This document shows positions 46,787-55,523 of a DNA stretch of 64,000 nt, in pieces. Where the stretch lies: assembly GCF_000725805.1 (NCBI RefSeq), contig NZ_JOFT01000019.1, positions 124,001 through 188,000 of the forward strand, read 5' to 3'. The position numbers were made by a program, and so were the translations under genes. Below the pieces are notes generated by a model that was not told the origin of the DNA, ran no database searches, and worked only from the letters and a program-made list of their open reading frames with translations. This stretch comes from Streptomyces xanthophaeus. GTDB lineage: Bacteria; Actinomycetota; Actinomycetes; Streptomycetales; Streptomycetaceae. How positions within the stretch are numbered: the first letter of the stretch is position 1; each line of letters begins with the position of its first letter.

Positions 46787-49423
46787 GTGATCGAGCAGTA
46801 CGTGTCGGATCTTCAAGAGGTCGACGGGACGCAGGTGGCGGCCGTCGGCGGCAAGGGCGCCCATCTGGGCGCACTGTCGCGGATCGAAGGCATCCGCGTA
46901 CCGGGCGGCTTCTGCGTGACGACGCACGCCTTCCGGAGGGTGATGGCGCAAGCGCCGTCGGTGGACGAGCTGCTCGATCAGCTGGCGCACGTCGACCCGG
47001 ACGACCGGGAGGCGATCCGCACGCTCAGCGCGCAGATCCGCCGGACCATCGAAGGGATCGCGGTCCCGGGCGATCTCGCGGCGGAGATCACCCGCGCGCT
47101 CGCCGGGCTCGGCGACCGGGCCGCCTGTGCCGTCCGGTCCAGCGCGACGGCGGAGGACCTGCCGACGGCCTCCTTCGCCGGCCAGCAGGACACGTACCTG
47201 AACGTCGTGGGGCCGACGGCGGTCCTCCAGCACGTCAGCCGGTGCTGGGCCTCGCTGTTCACCGAGCGGGCCGTGACCTACCGCCGGCGCAACGGCATCG
47301 ACCACCGTACGGTCCGGATGGCCGTGGTCGTGCAGCGGATGGTCTTCCCGCATGCGGCCGGCATCCTGTTCACGGCAGACCCCGTCACGGGCAACCGGAA
47401 GGTCGCCACCGTGGACGCCGGTTTCGGCCTCGGCGAGGCCTTGGTCTCCGGTCTGGTGAACCCTGACGTCTACAAGGTGCGGCACGGCGAGGTCGTCGCC
47501 AGGACGATCGCCGCCAAGGAACGCGCCGTTCACGCCCTCCCGGCCGGCGGCACCCAGGAAGTGGCGATCGACTCGCACCGGCGGGGACAGCCCGCGCTGA
47601 CCGATGAGCAGGTGGTGCAGCTCGTGCGGCTCGGGCGGCGGATCGAGGCGCACTTCGGCTGTCCGCAGGACATCGAATGGTGCCTGGCCGACGACGCCTT
47701 CCAGATCGTCCAGAGCCGGCCGATCACGACCCTGTTCCCCATCCCCGAGGCCGGTGACCAGGAGAACCACGTCTACGTCTCCGTCGGCCACGGGCAGATG
47801 ATGACCGACCCCATGAAGCCCCTGGGGCACTCCATGTGGCAGCTGACGGCAATGGTGGCGATGCACGAGGCCGGCGGGCGGCTGTTCGTCGACGTCACGC
47901 AGCGCCTGGCCTCGCCCGCGAGCCGCGCCGCCCTCCTGGAGGCCATGGGGAAGGGTGATCCGCTGATCAGGGACGCTCTGGAGACCGTCCTCGACGGCGA
48001 CGACTTCGTCCCGTCACTCCCGGACGCCGCTCCGGACGCAGCTCCGAGCGGGCCGCCCGGCGGGATCCGCGGCGGTGCGCCCGCCCCGATCGAGACCGAT
48101 CCGGCCGTCGTCACCGAACTGATCGAGCGTAGCCGGGCGTCCATCGCCGCCCTGGAGCGCGACATCCGGTCGAAGCGCGGACCGGAGCTGTTCGCATTCC
48201 TCCTCGAGGCCTTCGAGGAGCACAAACGAGTCCTCAGCGATCCGCTGAGCATGCAGGCGATCATGGCGGGGATGGACGCCACGTGGTGGCTCAACGACAA
48301 GCTGCAGGAGTGGCTGGGCGAGAAGAACGCGGCTGACACGCTGACGCTGTCCGCGCCCGACAACATCACGTCGGAGATGGGACTGGCGCTGCTCGACGTC
48401 GCGGACGTGATCCGCGCACAGCCGGAGGTGGTGGCGTTCCTGCAGGACGGCGAGTACGCGCAGTACGCCGCGGACGGGGCCTTCCTGGACGAGCTGGCGA
48501 AGCTCGATGGCGGGACCGAAGCACGCGACGCCATCGAGGCCTACCTCGACCGGTACGGCATGCGGTGCGTCGGCGAGATCGACATCACGCGGCCACGGTG
48601 GCGCGAGCGCCCCACGACGCTCGTGCCCGGGATCCTGGACAACGTCAGGAACTTCGAGCCCGGCGCCGCCGAGCGGCGATTCGCCGAAGGACGGCGGAAG
48701 GCGCAGGAGAAGGCACAGGACGTGCTGTCACGCCTGCGTGCGCTGCCGGACGGGGACCGGAAGGCCGACGAGGCCCAGCGGATGATCGACCGGGTCAGGA
48801 CCTTCATCGGGTACCGGGAGTACCCGAAGTACGGCATCGTCAGCCGCTACTTCATCTACAAGCAGGCCCTGATGGAGGAAGCCGAGCGCCTCGTACGGGC
48901 CGGTGTGCTCCCCGAGAAGGAGGACGTCTTCTACCTCACCTTCCAGGAACTCCACGACGTCGTCCGCTCCCACCAGGTGGACGACCAGCTCGTCCAGCGG
49001 CGCAAGGAGGCGTTCCAGGCCTACCACGCGCTGACACCGCCCCGGGTGCTCACTTCGGACGGCGAAGCCGTCACCGGCGCGTACCGGCGCGACGACGCTC
49101 CGGCCGGCGCCCTGATCGGCGTACCTGTCTCCGCCGGGACGGTCGAGGGACGGGCCCGCGTCGTCCTCGACATGGCGGAGGCCGATCTCGAAGCCGGGGA
49201 CATCCTGGTCACGACCTTCACGGACCCCAGCTGGTCCCCGCTGTTCGTCGGAATCGCGGGCCTGGTGACGGAGGTGGGCGGCCTGATGACCCATGGCGCG
49301 GTGATCGCCCGTGAGTACGGCTTGCCCGCCGTCGTGGGTGTGGAACGGGCCACCCGGCTGATCCGGGACGGGCAGCGGATCCGCGTGCACGGAACCGACG
49401 GGTACATCGAGATCCTGTCCTGA
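46787..49423 (+). CDS. rph: Rifamycin-inactivating phosphotransferase (Rph)
   Basis: An 878-residue cytoplasmic enzyme that uses ATP to phosphorylate rifampin, giving resistance. Three domains are visible: N-terminal ATP-grasp (GGKGAHLGALSRIEGI; FAVRSS-like CAVRSSATAEDLPTASF), a middle rifamycin-binding domain (MMTDPMKPLG; YGMRCVGEIDITRPRW), and a C-terminal swivelling His domain (GGLMTHGAVIAREYGLPAV, catalytic His about residue 836). Length and motifs match Rph rather than true PEP synthase. GTG 46787 has GGAAGG seven bases upstream; upstream ATGs in frame lack family sequence. A RAE lies upstream and a hairpin follows. Confidence 0.95.
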   Translation: MIEQYVSDLQEVDGTQVAAVGGKGAHLGALSRIEGIRVPGGFCVTTHAFRRVMAQAPSVDELLDQLAHVDPDDREAIRTLSAQIRRTIEGIAVPGDLAAEITRALAGLGDRAACAVRSSATAEDLPTASFAGQQDTYLNVVGPTAVLQHVSRCWASLFTERAVTYRRRNGIDHRTVRMAVVVQRMVFPHAAGILFTADPVTGNRKVATVDAGFGLGEALVSGLVNPDVYKVRHGEVVARTIAAKERAVHALPAGGTQEVAIDSHRRGQPALTDEQVVQLVRLGRRIEAHFGCPQDIEWCLADDAFQIVQSRPITTLFPIPEAGDQENHVYVSVGHGQMMTDPMKPLGHSMWQLTAMVAMHEAGGRLFVDVTQRLASPASRAALLEAMGKGDPLIRDALETVLDGDDFVPSLPDAAPDAAPSGPPGGIRGGAPAPIETDPAVVTELIERSRASIAALERDIRSKRGPELFAFLLEAFEEHKRVLSDPLSMQAIMAGMDATWWLNDKLQEWLGEKNAADTLTLSAPDNITSEMGLALLDVADVIRAQPEVVAFLQDGEYAQYAADGAFLDELAKLDGGTEARDAIEAYLDRYGMRCVGEIDITRPRWRERPTTLVPGILDNVRNFEPGAAERRFAEGRRKAQEKAQDVLSRLRALPDGDRKADEAQRMIDRVRTFIGYREYPKYGIVSRYFIYKQALMEEAERLVRAGVLPEKEDVFYLTFQELHDVVRSHQVDDQLVQRRKEAFQAYHALTPPRVLTSDGEAVTGAYRRDDAPAGALIGVPVSAGTVEGRARVVLDMAEADLEAGDILVTTFTDPSWSPLFVGIAGLVTEVGGLMTHGAVIAREYGLPAVVGVERATRLIRDGQRIRVHGTDGYIEILS

Positions 49424-49496
49424 CCGGCCACACCGGGCAGCCCGGTCCCTGCCTCCCGGCCGGATGACGCGAGGCCCCGGCCGACCGGTGACAACG

Positions 49497-49530
49497 GGGC
49501 GCCGCCGTGGCGACGAGTCCGGCGGCGCCC
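49497..49530 (+). terminator. Hairpin terminator after rph
   Basis: An 11-base perfect stem (GGGCGCCGCCG at 49497-49507 pairing with 49520-49530) with a 12-base loop, 74 bases after the rph stop. It may also serve the convergent relic. Confidence 0.65.
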
Positions 49531-49625
49531 ACCGGTACACCCGCGGGCCGGACACCCTCGTGCCGCGTGCGCCCTCAGGCAACCCGCGAACGGCGGATAA
49601 CCCTAGGGGAGATGCGGAGACTCGC

Positions 49626-50087
49626 TCAGGCGACCTTGTCCAGGAACGGAACGGCCGCATCCAGGAAGTGCTCGTTGCGATCTCCGGCCACCATGTGACC
49701 CGCGTCGGCCACATCGACGTGTCGCGCCTTGGGAACCCCGTCGCAGAACTGCTCGGCGACCTCCGCCCGCACCACGTCGCTGATCCCGCCCCGGACGAGC
49801 AGGATCGGCACGTCGGCGCGGCGTGCGGCGTCGAGGAGACGCTCCGCCATGCCCGGCGGGTCCATCCGGCCCTCGAAGCTGTCCAGCACCCGCGGGTCCC
49901 AGTGCCACACCCAGCGGTCGCCGTGGCGCCGCAGGTTGGCCCGTATCCCCTCGGGGTCGGAGGGCCGCGGACGGTGCGGCAGGTGAGCTGACACCGCCGC
50001 GGCCGCCTCGCCCCACACGTCCGCCGCGAGCCGGACCCTGCCGTGACCCTCGCAGCTCCGCGGCCGGGGCGGTGCGCCGGCCGTCAT
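49626..50087 (-). pseudogene. 5'-truncated alpha/beta hydrolase relic
   Basis: The frame reads DRWVWHWDPRVLDSFEGRMD, then DVPILLVRGGISDVV and ARHVDVADAGHMVAGDRN, which is the C-terminal half of an alpha/beta hydrolase with the catalytic His and third acid region. The N-terminal half with the nucleophile Ser elbow is absent, and the sequence before it does not resemble the family in any frame. An ATG at 50087 could start a short protein but it would be inactive. Confidence 0.65.
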
Positions 50088-50499
50088 ACCGAGCTCTCGG
50101 TGCGCAGCGGCGCAGAAACTGGTCGCGGTAGGGATCCGCAGCTGCCGCGGCGAGCGCGACATCCAAGGCGAACAGGGCACGGGCAAGCCGCTGCCTATGC
50201 CGATGAAACCGTTCGCCCCACCCAGCCGCCCCCGCTCGCCGCGATAGCCCGTGATGCCCTTCGACAATGGCGAGCGCCCCGCACTTGCGCAGCGGGATCC
50301 ACCGTCGGCTGCCGGCCGGGGCTGTGCGATGGGGGTCGTCGGGGCGGCGGAATCACTGAATGCCTTTCTCGTGGCGGATCGGGCCGTCTCGGTGGGCCGG
50401 AAGTGGCCGCGGCCGGGCGGTTGGCCACAGGGGCCACATGGGCCGCAGCCGGGCGCCGGCTCACAGGCTGCGGGTGCCCGCCCGGGGGTTCTGCGAGGT
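50088..50499. other. Intergenic region, no gene recognised
   Basis: No frame here has coding character on either strand. It may include lost sequence from the hydrolase relic. Confidence 0.35.
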
Positions 50500-50892
50500 T
50501 CAGGTCTGGGTCGGGTCCCCGGGGATCGGGTGTACTTCGACCGGGTCGTTGCTGGGCTTGCCGCCCGCTCCCGGGCATGCCGATGCCCGTGCGGCGATCT
50601 CCAGGGCCCGGTCCTCGTTCTTGACGTCGACGACCCAGTACCCGGCCAGGATGGGGCCCGCCTGGGCCGGTCCGTCGGTCACCTGGGGCCGCCCGTCGGT
50701 TCCGGCCCGCACGGTCTTGACCAGGGAGGGTCCGCCGAGGCCCTGCCCCTCCACCCACTCTCCGGCAGCGGTGAGGTCGTCATTGAGGGCGTTCATGTGG
50801 GCGAACATGGCCTCCATGTCTTCCTTGGAGTACCCGGACATGATGGCGTCCCACTGATCGGCAGGCACGTTCATCTGGATCATGTACTTCAT
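50500..50892 (-). CDS. YCII-related (DGPF) protein
   Basis: A 130-residue cytoplasmic protein with a ferredoxin-like fold: an N-terminal MKYMIQMNVPADQW, a middle VTDGPAQAGPILAGYWVVDV (the DGP motif), and helical NEDRALEIAARAS. YCII/DGPF proteins are often encoded beside ECF sigma factors or act as small-molecule enzymes; no such gene is adjacent. ATG 50892 follows GAAAGG by 8 bases. Confidence 0.88.
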   Translation of the reverse strand: MKYMIQMNVPADQWDAIMSGYSKEDMEAMFAHMNALNDDLTAAGEWVEGQGLGGPSLVKTVRAGTDGRPQVTDGPAQAGPILAGYWVVDVKNEDRALEIAARASACPGAGGKPSNDPVEVHPIPGDPTQT

Positions 50893-51584
50893 TTTCGTCA
50901 CCTTTCAGGGCGGCTGACGGGCTTCTCGGGCTTTCAGAGAGGTAGACAGCCGGAGCCCGCAGAACTCATCGGTGTCCCCGGTACCAGATGGCCGCGGACC
51001 GGCACGTGGCCGGTGGAATTGCCTTCCCCGCCGATGAACCCGCCGGACTCGACGAAGCCCAGTGCGTAGCGCCACTCGCCGGGCCCGTTGCAGTTCCCCG
51101 CGAAGACGAAGGCGATGGGGTTCCGGGTCGCCTCGGCCCAGACCTCCGGCCCAAGCAGCGCCCCGGTCGCCAGGGCTCGGCGATCGTGATCCGGTCCCCG
51201 TCGGGTACGCCCGCCACCCACCAGCCCATTGGTTCCCGACTTCCCTGTCCCGACGTCGCCTGCCTTCGGCCAGCGTCCCGTGTGCGGTGGATGCCCGCAT
51301 CCCGGCCACGCCCAGCGGAGTGGAGTGGGAAGTGCCCGGCGGACCCGACGGCGGTCCGGAATCCAGCGGCGTGGCCGACTGGGTGGTGGTGTCGTCAAGG
51401 ACGTGCTGCCCGAGACGGCGGCGGGCCCGTTGTCCGGCTCCCGCCCGTGGCCCAGCCGGCCCATCGCCTTTCCCCTGGAACGGGCAGTTCCGTCGGGCCG
51501 GGGGAGGAGCCACTGGACCCCCGACGCGGCGCCGGTACCGCCCGGTGGCGGTCAGTGCTGACGCGGAGCCGGCGTCCCCTGGGG
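50893..51584. other. Long region without a clear gene; possible decayed coding sequence
   Basis: On the minus strand the segment near 50935-51190 reads as plausible protein only when two frames are joined (GVPDGDRITIAEPW, then EATRNPIAFVFAGNCNGPGE). I do not recognise it. The remainder shows no coding signature. It is most likely a degraded gene. Confidence 0.3.
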
Positions 51585-52736
51585 TCAGCCCTGGTCTTGT
51601 GCGTATTGGGCTGCGTACCAGCTGGAGTCGATGGCGGGGTTGCGCAGGGTCCCCCAGAACCGATCGTCAGGTATCGGTGGCAGTGGGGGGTTGCCCAGGT
51701 CCGCGTGCAGGTCTGCACGCCAGCCGACAGTGAGGCGGCTGCGGATACCCGCGCTCTCACAGACGGACCTGTAGGGCGAGCCCCAGATCCCGTGCACCAT
51801 CTTCTCCGCGGCCCACCGGCGATGAGCATCTCGACGGGTGTTCGCCTGGGACATCACCGTGCGCAGCCGCAGGGCCAGCGGGCTGGCCTGGTCCGGCTGT
51901 GGTGGGGCTTCGCCCCGTTCCAACGCGTCCAGCGCCGACTCGATCTCCGGGTACTTGTTCAGGCCCGTCTCGACGGCCAATCTGCGCAACTGCTTCCGCG
52001 CGACCTCGGCCACCTGCTCACGCGGCAGGACCGCGAGCAGCGCACCGAGTTCCTCAAGCCCGTCCAGCAGGCCCACATGGATGACTTCGGCGGGGCTGCA
52101 GGACAGGTTCAGCTCCGGCAGCTGCTCATCCGGCCCGGGCAGGGGATCGTCGGCACTGCCCCAGTCCGGGCCGGGAGGGCCGGCCCACTCCCAGAACAGT
52201 CGCCCGTTGAACGTGACGGCGCCCGCGTCCTGGCCGCCCGCAAGCTGGTCGGCCAGCTCCGCCAGGTACTCACCCAGTGAGTCCGCCCGTCCGAAGTCGG
52301 TGCCGGTCTCGTCGAAGAACCGTCCGATCGCACCGTAGGAGTCCTGCCCACGGCGGCAGTCGATCGTGAGACCGTCAGCCGTTGCCCCGTAGGAACCGAA
52401 CTTGAGGTAGGCGTCGATCCAGTAGTGTTCGGCCTCCTCCCCGTCCAGGTCCTCGGCGATGTTGCGCATGAACCTGGTGTCCGCGACGATCTCGCTCACT
52501 GAGAGCAGCCGGTCGTGCGTGCTGAACCGGAAGGCTTCCTCCCCGTCCAGAGCCCCGTTGTGCCGGAGCAGTGAGGCGACCAGGTCGGGAGGGAAGGTGA
52601 CGCCCAGTTCCTCCTCGGCCGCCGCTATCTCCTCAGGTCCGGCAGGCGGACCGAGCGTGGCGAAGGTGCGGGGCGCGTGCTCGCGCAGCCACGCGTCGAT
52701 GCGGTTCCATGAATCCTGGACCAGGTCTTTCGTCAT
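51585..52736 (-). CDS. SMI1/KNR4 (SUKH)-family protein
   Basis: A 383-residue cytoplasmic protein with a SUKH-1 domain in the N-terminal 190 residues (AAAEEELGVTFPPDLVASLL; SYGAIGRFFDETGTDFG). The C-terminal 180 residues include a helical region (QVAEVARKQLRRLAVETGLN) and an unassigned end. SUKH proteins are frequently immunity proteins against secreted nuclease toxins. No toxin gene is adjacent, so it may be an orphan immunity or a housekeeping SUKH protein. Start ATG 52736. Confidence 0.87.
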   Translation of the reverse strand: MTKDLVQDSWNRIDAWLREHAPRTFATLGPPAGPEEIAAAEEELGVTFPPDLVASLLRHNGALDGEEAFRFSTHDRLLSVSEIVADTRFMRNIAEDLDGEEAEHYWIDAYLKFGSYGATADGLTIDCRRGQDSYGAIGRFFDETGTDFGRADSLGEYLAELADQLAGGQDAGAVTFNGRLFWEWAGPPGPDWGSADDPLPGPDEQLPELNLSCSPAEVIHVGLLDGLEELGALLAVLPREQVAEVARKQLRRLAVETGLNKYPEIESALDALERGEAPPQPDQASPLALRLRTVMSQANTRRDAHRRWAAEKMVHGIWGSPYRSVCESAGIRSRLTVGWRADLHADLGNPPLPPIPDDRFWGTLRNPAIDSSWYAAQYAQDQG

Positions 52737-53005
52737 GGGGCTGACCCTAGAGGCAGCCGCTGACAGCTTGATCGCTGCCCATCAGCCGCCGAACGGCCCG
52801 GCGACGACCCACTGACCGTGGACGGAGTCGGCAGGGGCCCGACAGCTCGCTGCTCTCGCCGGCAGGGAGCGGGGGAGGTAGTTGTCCCGGACCGCAGCGC
52901 GCCTTCGGCGCGTCAGCCGCGTGTTCCGAGGGCCTGTTCCTGACGGTCCGGGGGTTCTGGGGCCTGCTCCCTGCGGCAGCGGAGCGTGCAGATGGCTTGC
53001 GGTGG

Positions 53006-53713
53006 TCACCTGGGAAGCCGGCGGGCCAGGAGGGGCACGAGAGATCGAAGTGTTCGTGGTGGCCGGGGTTCGCGGTTCTGCCCGTGCTTGTGATCGGGCT
53101 GCCGGTGCAGCTTGTGTCGGGCGACGAGTTCGAGTGTCAGGGCGATGGCCAGGGTCTCGACGGCGAGCAGGGCGATGAGGACGAAGACCTGGACGACGCC
53201 GGCCAGTACGGGAGAGGCGCCGGCGAGGAGCATGCCGACGAAGGCGCCCGGCAGGGTGACCAGTCCGACCGTGCGTGTTTGGTCGAGCGCGGGCAGCAAC
53301 GCGGCGCCGCGGGCCACCTCCAGGCGTGCTTCCCGGTCCAGGAGGCCGAGCGCCATACCGGCCTCGACCTCACCGCGCCGCAGCGCGAGCTCGTCCAGGG
53401 AGCGGCGTCCGGCGAGCACGGTCGCGGTGAGTGCGCCGCCCTGCGGTACGTGTCGCCACGGCGAACATCAGGAAGAGGAACCCGATGAGGGCAGCCGTGT
53501 GGCGGATCGCCCAGCCGATCACCAGGGCTACCACCGCCAGTTGCACGGCTGCCCGTACACCAGCCGTCACGATGTCCCGGGCCCTCGCGACGACGCGTCC
53601 GGGGAGAGCCGGAAGAACGCGGCGACGGCGGTGGCCACGAGCAACAGGACGATCAGAGCGACAGCGAGCGTCGCATTGACGGGCAGCAAGGTGTCAGCGG
53701 CAAGGGCAGGCAC
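53006..53713 (-). pseudogene. FetB-like (UPF0014) permease pseudogene
   Basis: Three frames together give an iron-export-type ABC permease. Frame one from GTG 53713: LLPVNATLAVALIVLLLV. Frame two: IVTAGVRAAVQLAVVALVIG. Frame three: DELALRRGEVEAGMALGLLD and TRTVGLVTLPGAFVGMLLAG. Two shifts (near 53600 and 53450) and loss of the segment between frames two and three show that the gene is dead. No partner ATPase gene is seen. Confidence 0.82.
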
Positions 53714-54213
53714 CCACGGAGCCTACCCAGCGGGCTCGAGTCCTTCTTGACTCTTCTCCGGCTGGGATTGTGGCCCTCTGCCGGCGCGCCGATGGGCGCG
53801 GGACCACGGAGCTGCTCATTGGGAGTGTTGCTGCCGCCGCCCGTCCGGACCTGGTCATGGTGGAGCGCATGTGCTGTGTTTCCCCGTGCGATGGCGACCG
53901 GAGACCGTTGCTCCGATGGGGGTCGGAGGAGTCTCGCACCCTGGTCACCGCAGCCCGTCAGGAGGTCGGCAGACAAGGTCCAGCAGATGCACACGAGGAC
54001 GGCCTGGGAACTGCTGCCTGAGCGCTCCCCGCCGACGCGGGGGTGGTCTTCCGATGCCGTACGTGCGGCCCTTCACGCAGCGGTGATCCTGCCGACGCCC
54101 GCCGCCTCGGACGTAGCGAGCCCCACTGCGGGGTGCGCGTGCGGACTGTTCGCATTCCCCGTGGTCATGGGCCTGCGGCCCGGGGAGTTGTTCAGCTCCG
54201 CCCTCGAGGCAGA
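53714..54213. other. Region without a gene; holds a CRISPR-like repeat
   Basis: No real coding frame is visible. Around 54022-54100 a repeat resembling a type I-E CRISPR repeat appears with a weak second copy. Confidence 0.4.
54022..54050 (+). repeat. Orphan type I-E-like CRISPR repeat
   Basis: The 29-base unit runs from GCGCTCCCCGCCGACG to GGGGGTGGTC and has the CCCCGC / GCGGGG stem and the GTGGTC-like end of actinobacterial type I-E repeats. Exactly 61 bases on (from 54083) a poor copy shares GTG, TCC and GCCGACGC. No cas genes are in the window. Confidence 0.4.
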
Positions 54214-54777
54214 TCAGGGTGTCTGGGCTGAGGCGTTGTTCAGGGAGCCGAGGTGGTCGGTCAGCCCAGTTCCTCGGCGAGGAGGTCCATTGAGCAGGCC
54301 GTCGTGCCAGGTTCCGTCGGCGTTGCGCTCGTACTGCCGCATGATGCCGACGGGCTGGAAGCCGACCTTCGCGTAGCAGCGGATGGCGGCCGCGTTGTCG
54401 GCGGCCGGGTCGATGACGAGCCGGTGGAAGCCTGCATCGTGGACGAGGTGCCGGGCGAGGGTTCGGACGGCGTCGGTGCCCAGGCCCCGGCCGTGTACCG
54501 CGGGGTCCAGGAAGAGGTCGATGCCGGCGTGCCGGTAGTCGGGCTCTTCCTCGGCGTGCCATTGGATCATGCCGAGGATCCGGTCCTGCTGGCAGATCGT
54601 CAGGCAGCGGGTGTCGGGATCTGCCAGGTCCTCGGCGATTTCGGTTGCGAGGTCGGAGCCGCCGCGCCAGCGCGCCCGCACTTCGGGGGTGGCGCGGATC
54701 GCGGCCAGTGCGGGGATGTCGGCGGGCTCGGTGGGGCGGAGTTCGAGGGCTTCGCCGCGCAGCACTGTCATGACCAT
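54214..54777 (-). CDS. GNAT acetyltransferase with a frameshifted C-terminus
   Basis: A 187-residue acetyltransferase, related to aminoglycoside 6'-type GNATs (LALRPTEP-like start, HGRGLGTDAVRTLARHLV, RCYAKVGFQPVGIMRQYE). The last part departs from the family after WHDGLL. Removing one base of a TT pair at 54290-54291 restores the usual end MDLLAEEL and a TGA at 54261-54263. So a single-base insertion either disabled the end or is a sequencing error. The start is ATG 54777 or 54771. Confidence 0.82.
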   Translation of the reverse strand: MVMTVLRGEALELRPTEPADIPALAAIRATPEVRARWRGGSDLATEIAEDLADPDTRCLTICQQDRILGMIQWHAEEEPDYRHAGIDLFLDPAVHGRGLGTDAVRTLARHLVHDAGFHRLVIDPAADNAAAIRCYAKVGFQPVGIMRQYERNADGTWHDGLLNGPPRRGTGLTDHLGSLNNASAQTP

Positions 54778-54915
54778 GAGCCTACGGCTCCGCCGTGCGT
54801 AGGTGGGCGGGCCCCGCCTGCCCCCGGAATGGCCGTTTTCGCGCTTCTTGATCAATTTCAGGTAGGGTCCGGCTCGCCTGACGAACAGACAGAACGACCT
54901 CGGGGGAGCCGGAGT

Positions 54916-55341
54916 ATGCAGCGCTGGGCGAAGCGGGTGGCGGTCGGAGCGGTGGGAGTGCCGTTGGCACTCGTCGTGGTTGCCTGTGCCGGGGAGGTGT
55001 CCCTGGAGGAGGCCGCGAAGGGCACGTGGGACTGCACGATCGCCGCGGGTGGCCGCGCAATCTCTGCGACGGTGACCGTCGGGGAGGGCACCTACCAGGT
55101 GAGCGATGGCGGCGGCGAGGGGAGCTCCGGGACGTGGCAGCTCTCCGGCGGCAAGCTGGAGGTCAAGGGCGACGACGGCCCGTACCACGTCAGCGGTGTG
55201 CCGGGAGAGGTGAAAGAGCTGATGAGCATGGAGTTCGGCGAAGACGGCAGCGAGAAGCGGTCGCCGTGGAGCGTGGGATGGAAGGGCGACACCGTCACCT
55301 TCCCGTACCACGGCGCCAAGGTCACCTGTAAGAGGATGTAG
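54916..55341 (+). CDS. Small lipoprotein-like secreted protein
   Basis: A 141-residue precursor beginning with a basic N-terminus and hydrophobic stretch ending in VVVAC, a lipobox-like site (Cys about residue 24). The mature part is a Gly/Ser-rich beta-type domain (GTWDCTIAAGGRAI; GTWQLSGGKLEVKG). Two Cys remain. Start ATG 54916 follows GGGGGAGCCGGAG. Function unknown. Confidence 0.72.
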   Translation: MQRWAKRVAVGAVGVPLALVVVACAGEVSLEEAAKGTWDCTIAAGGRAISATVTVGEGTYQVSDGGGEGSSGTWQLSGGKLEVKGDDGPYHVSGVPGEVKELMSMEFGEDGSEKRSPWSVGWKGDTVTFPYHGAKVTCKRM

Positions 55342-55523
55342 GTCTGAAGGCCCCGACGGCCCCGCCGCTGTGACCGGCGCCTGGGTCGTCGTCGGGGTCG
55401 GCCGCGTGGGCCGTGGCCGGCCGGTCAGCCGCCGTGCCACCCCATGAGCAGCGGATCGAGACCCGAGCGCCCCTGCCCGGGGGCCACCCCCGGCTTCCCG
55501 GCTGACCTGCCCTGCGATACTTC

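Noticed and set aside
46787..49423. Phosphoenolpyruvate synthase as the identity of the large ATP-grasp protein
   Set aside because: The order ATP-grasp, rifamycin-binding domain, His domain, the length of 878 residues, the C-terminus and the upstream RAE all fit Rph better.
54116..54144. A further CRISPR-like unit around AGCCCCACTGCGGGGTGCG
   Set aside because: It has a GC stem but the spacing from 54022 (about 95 bases) does not fit the array period and the flanks do not match.
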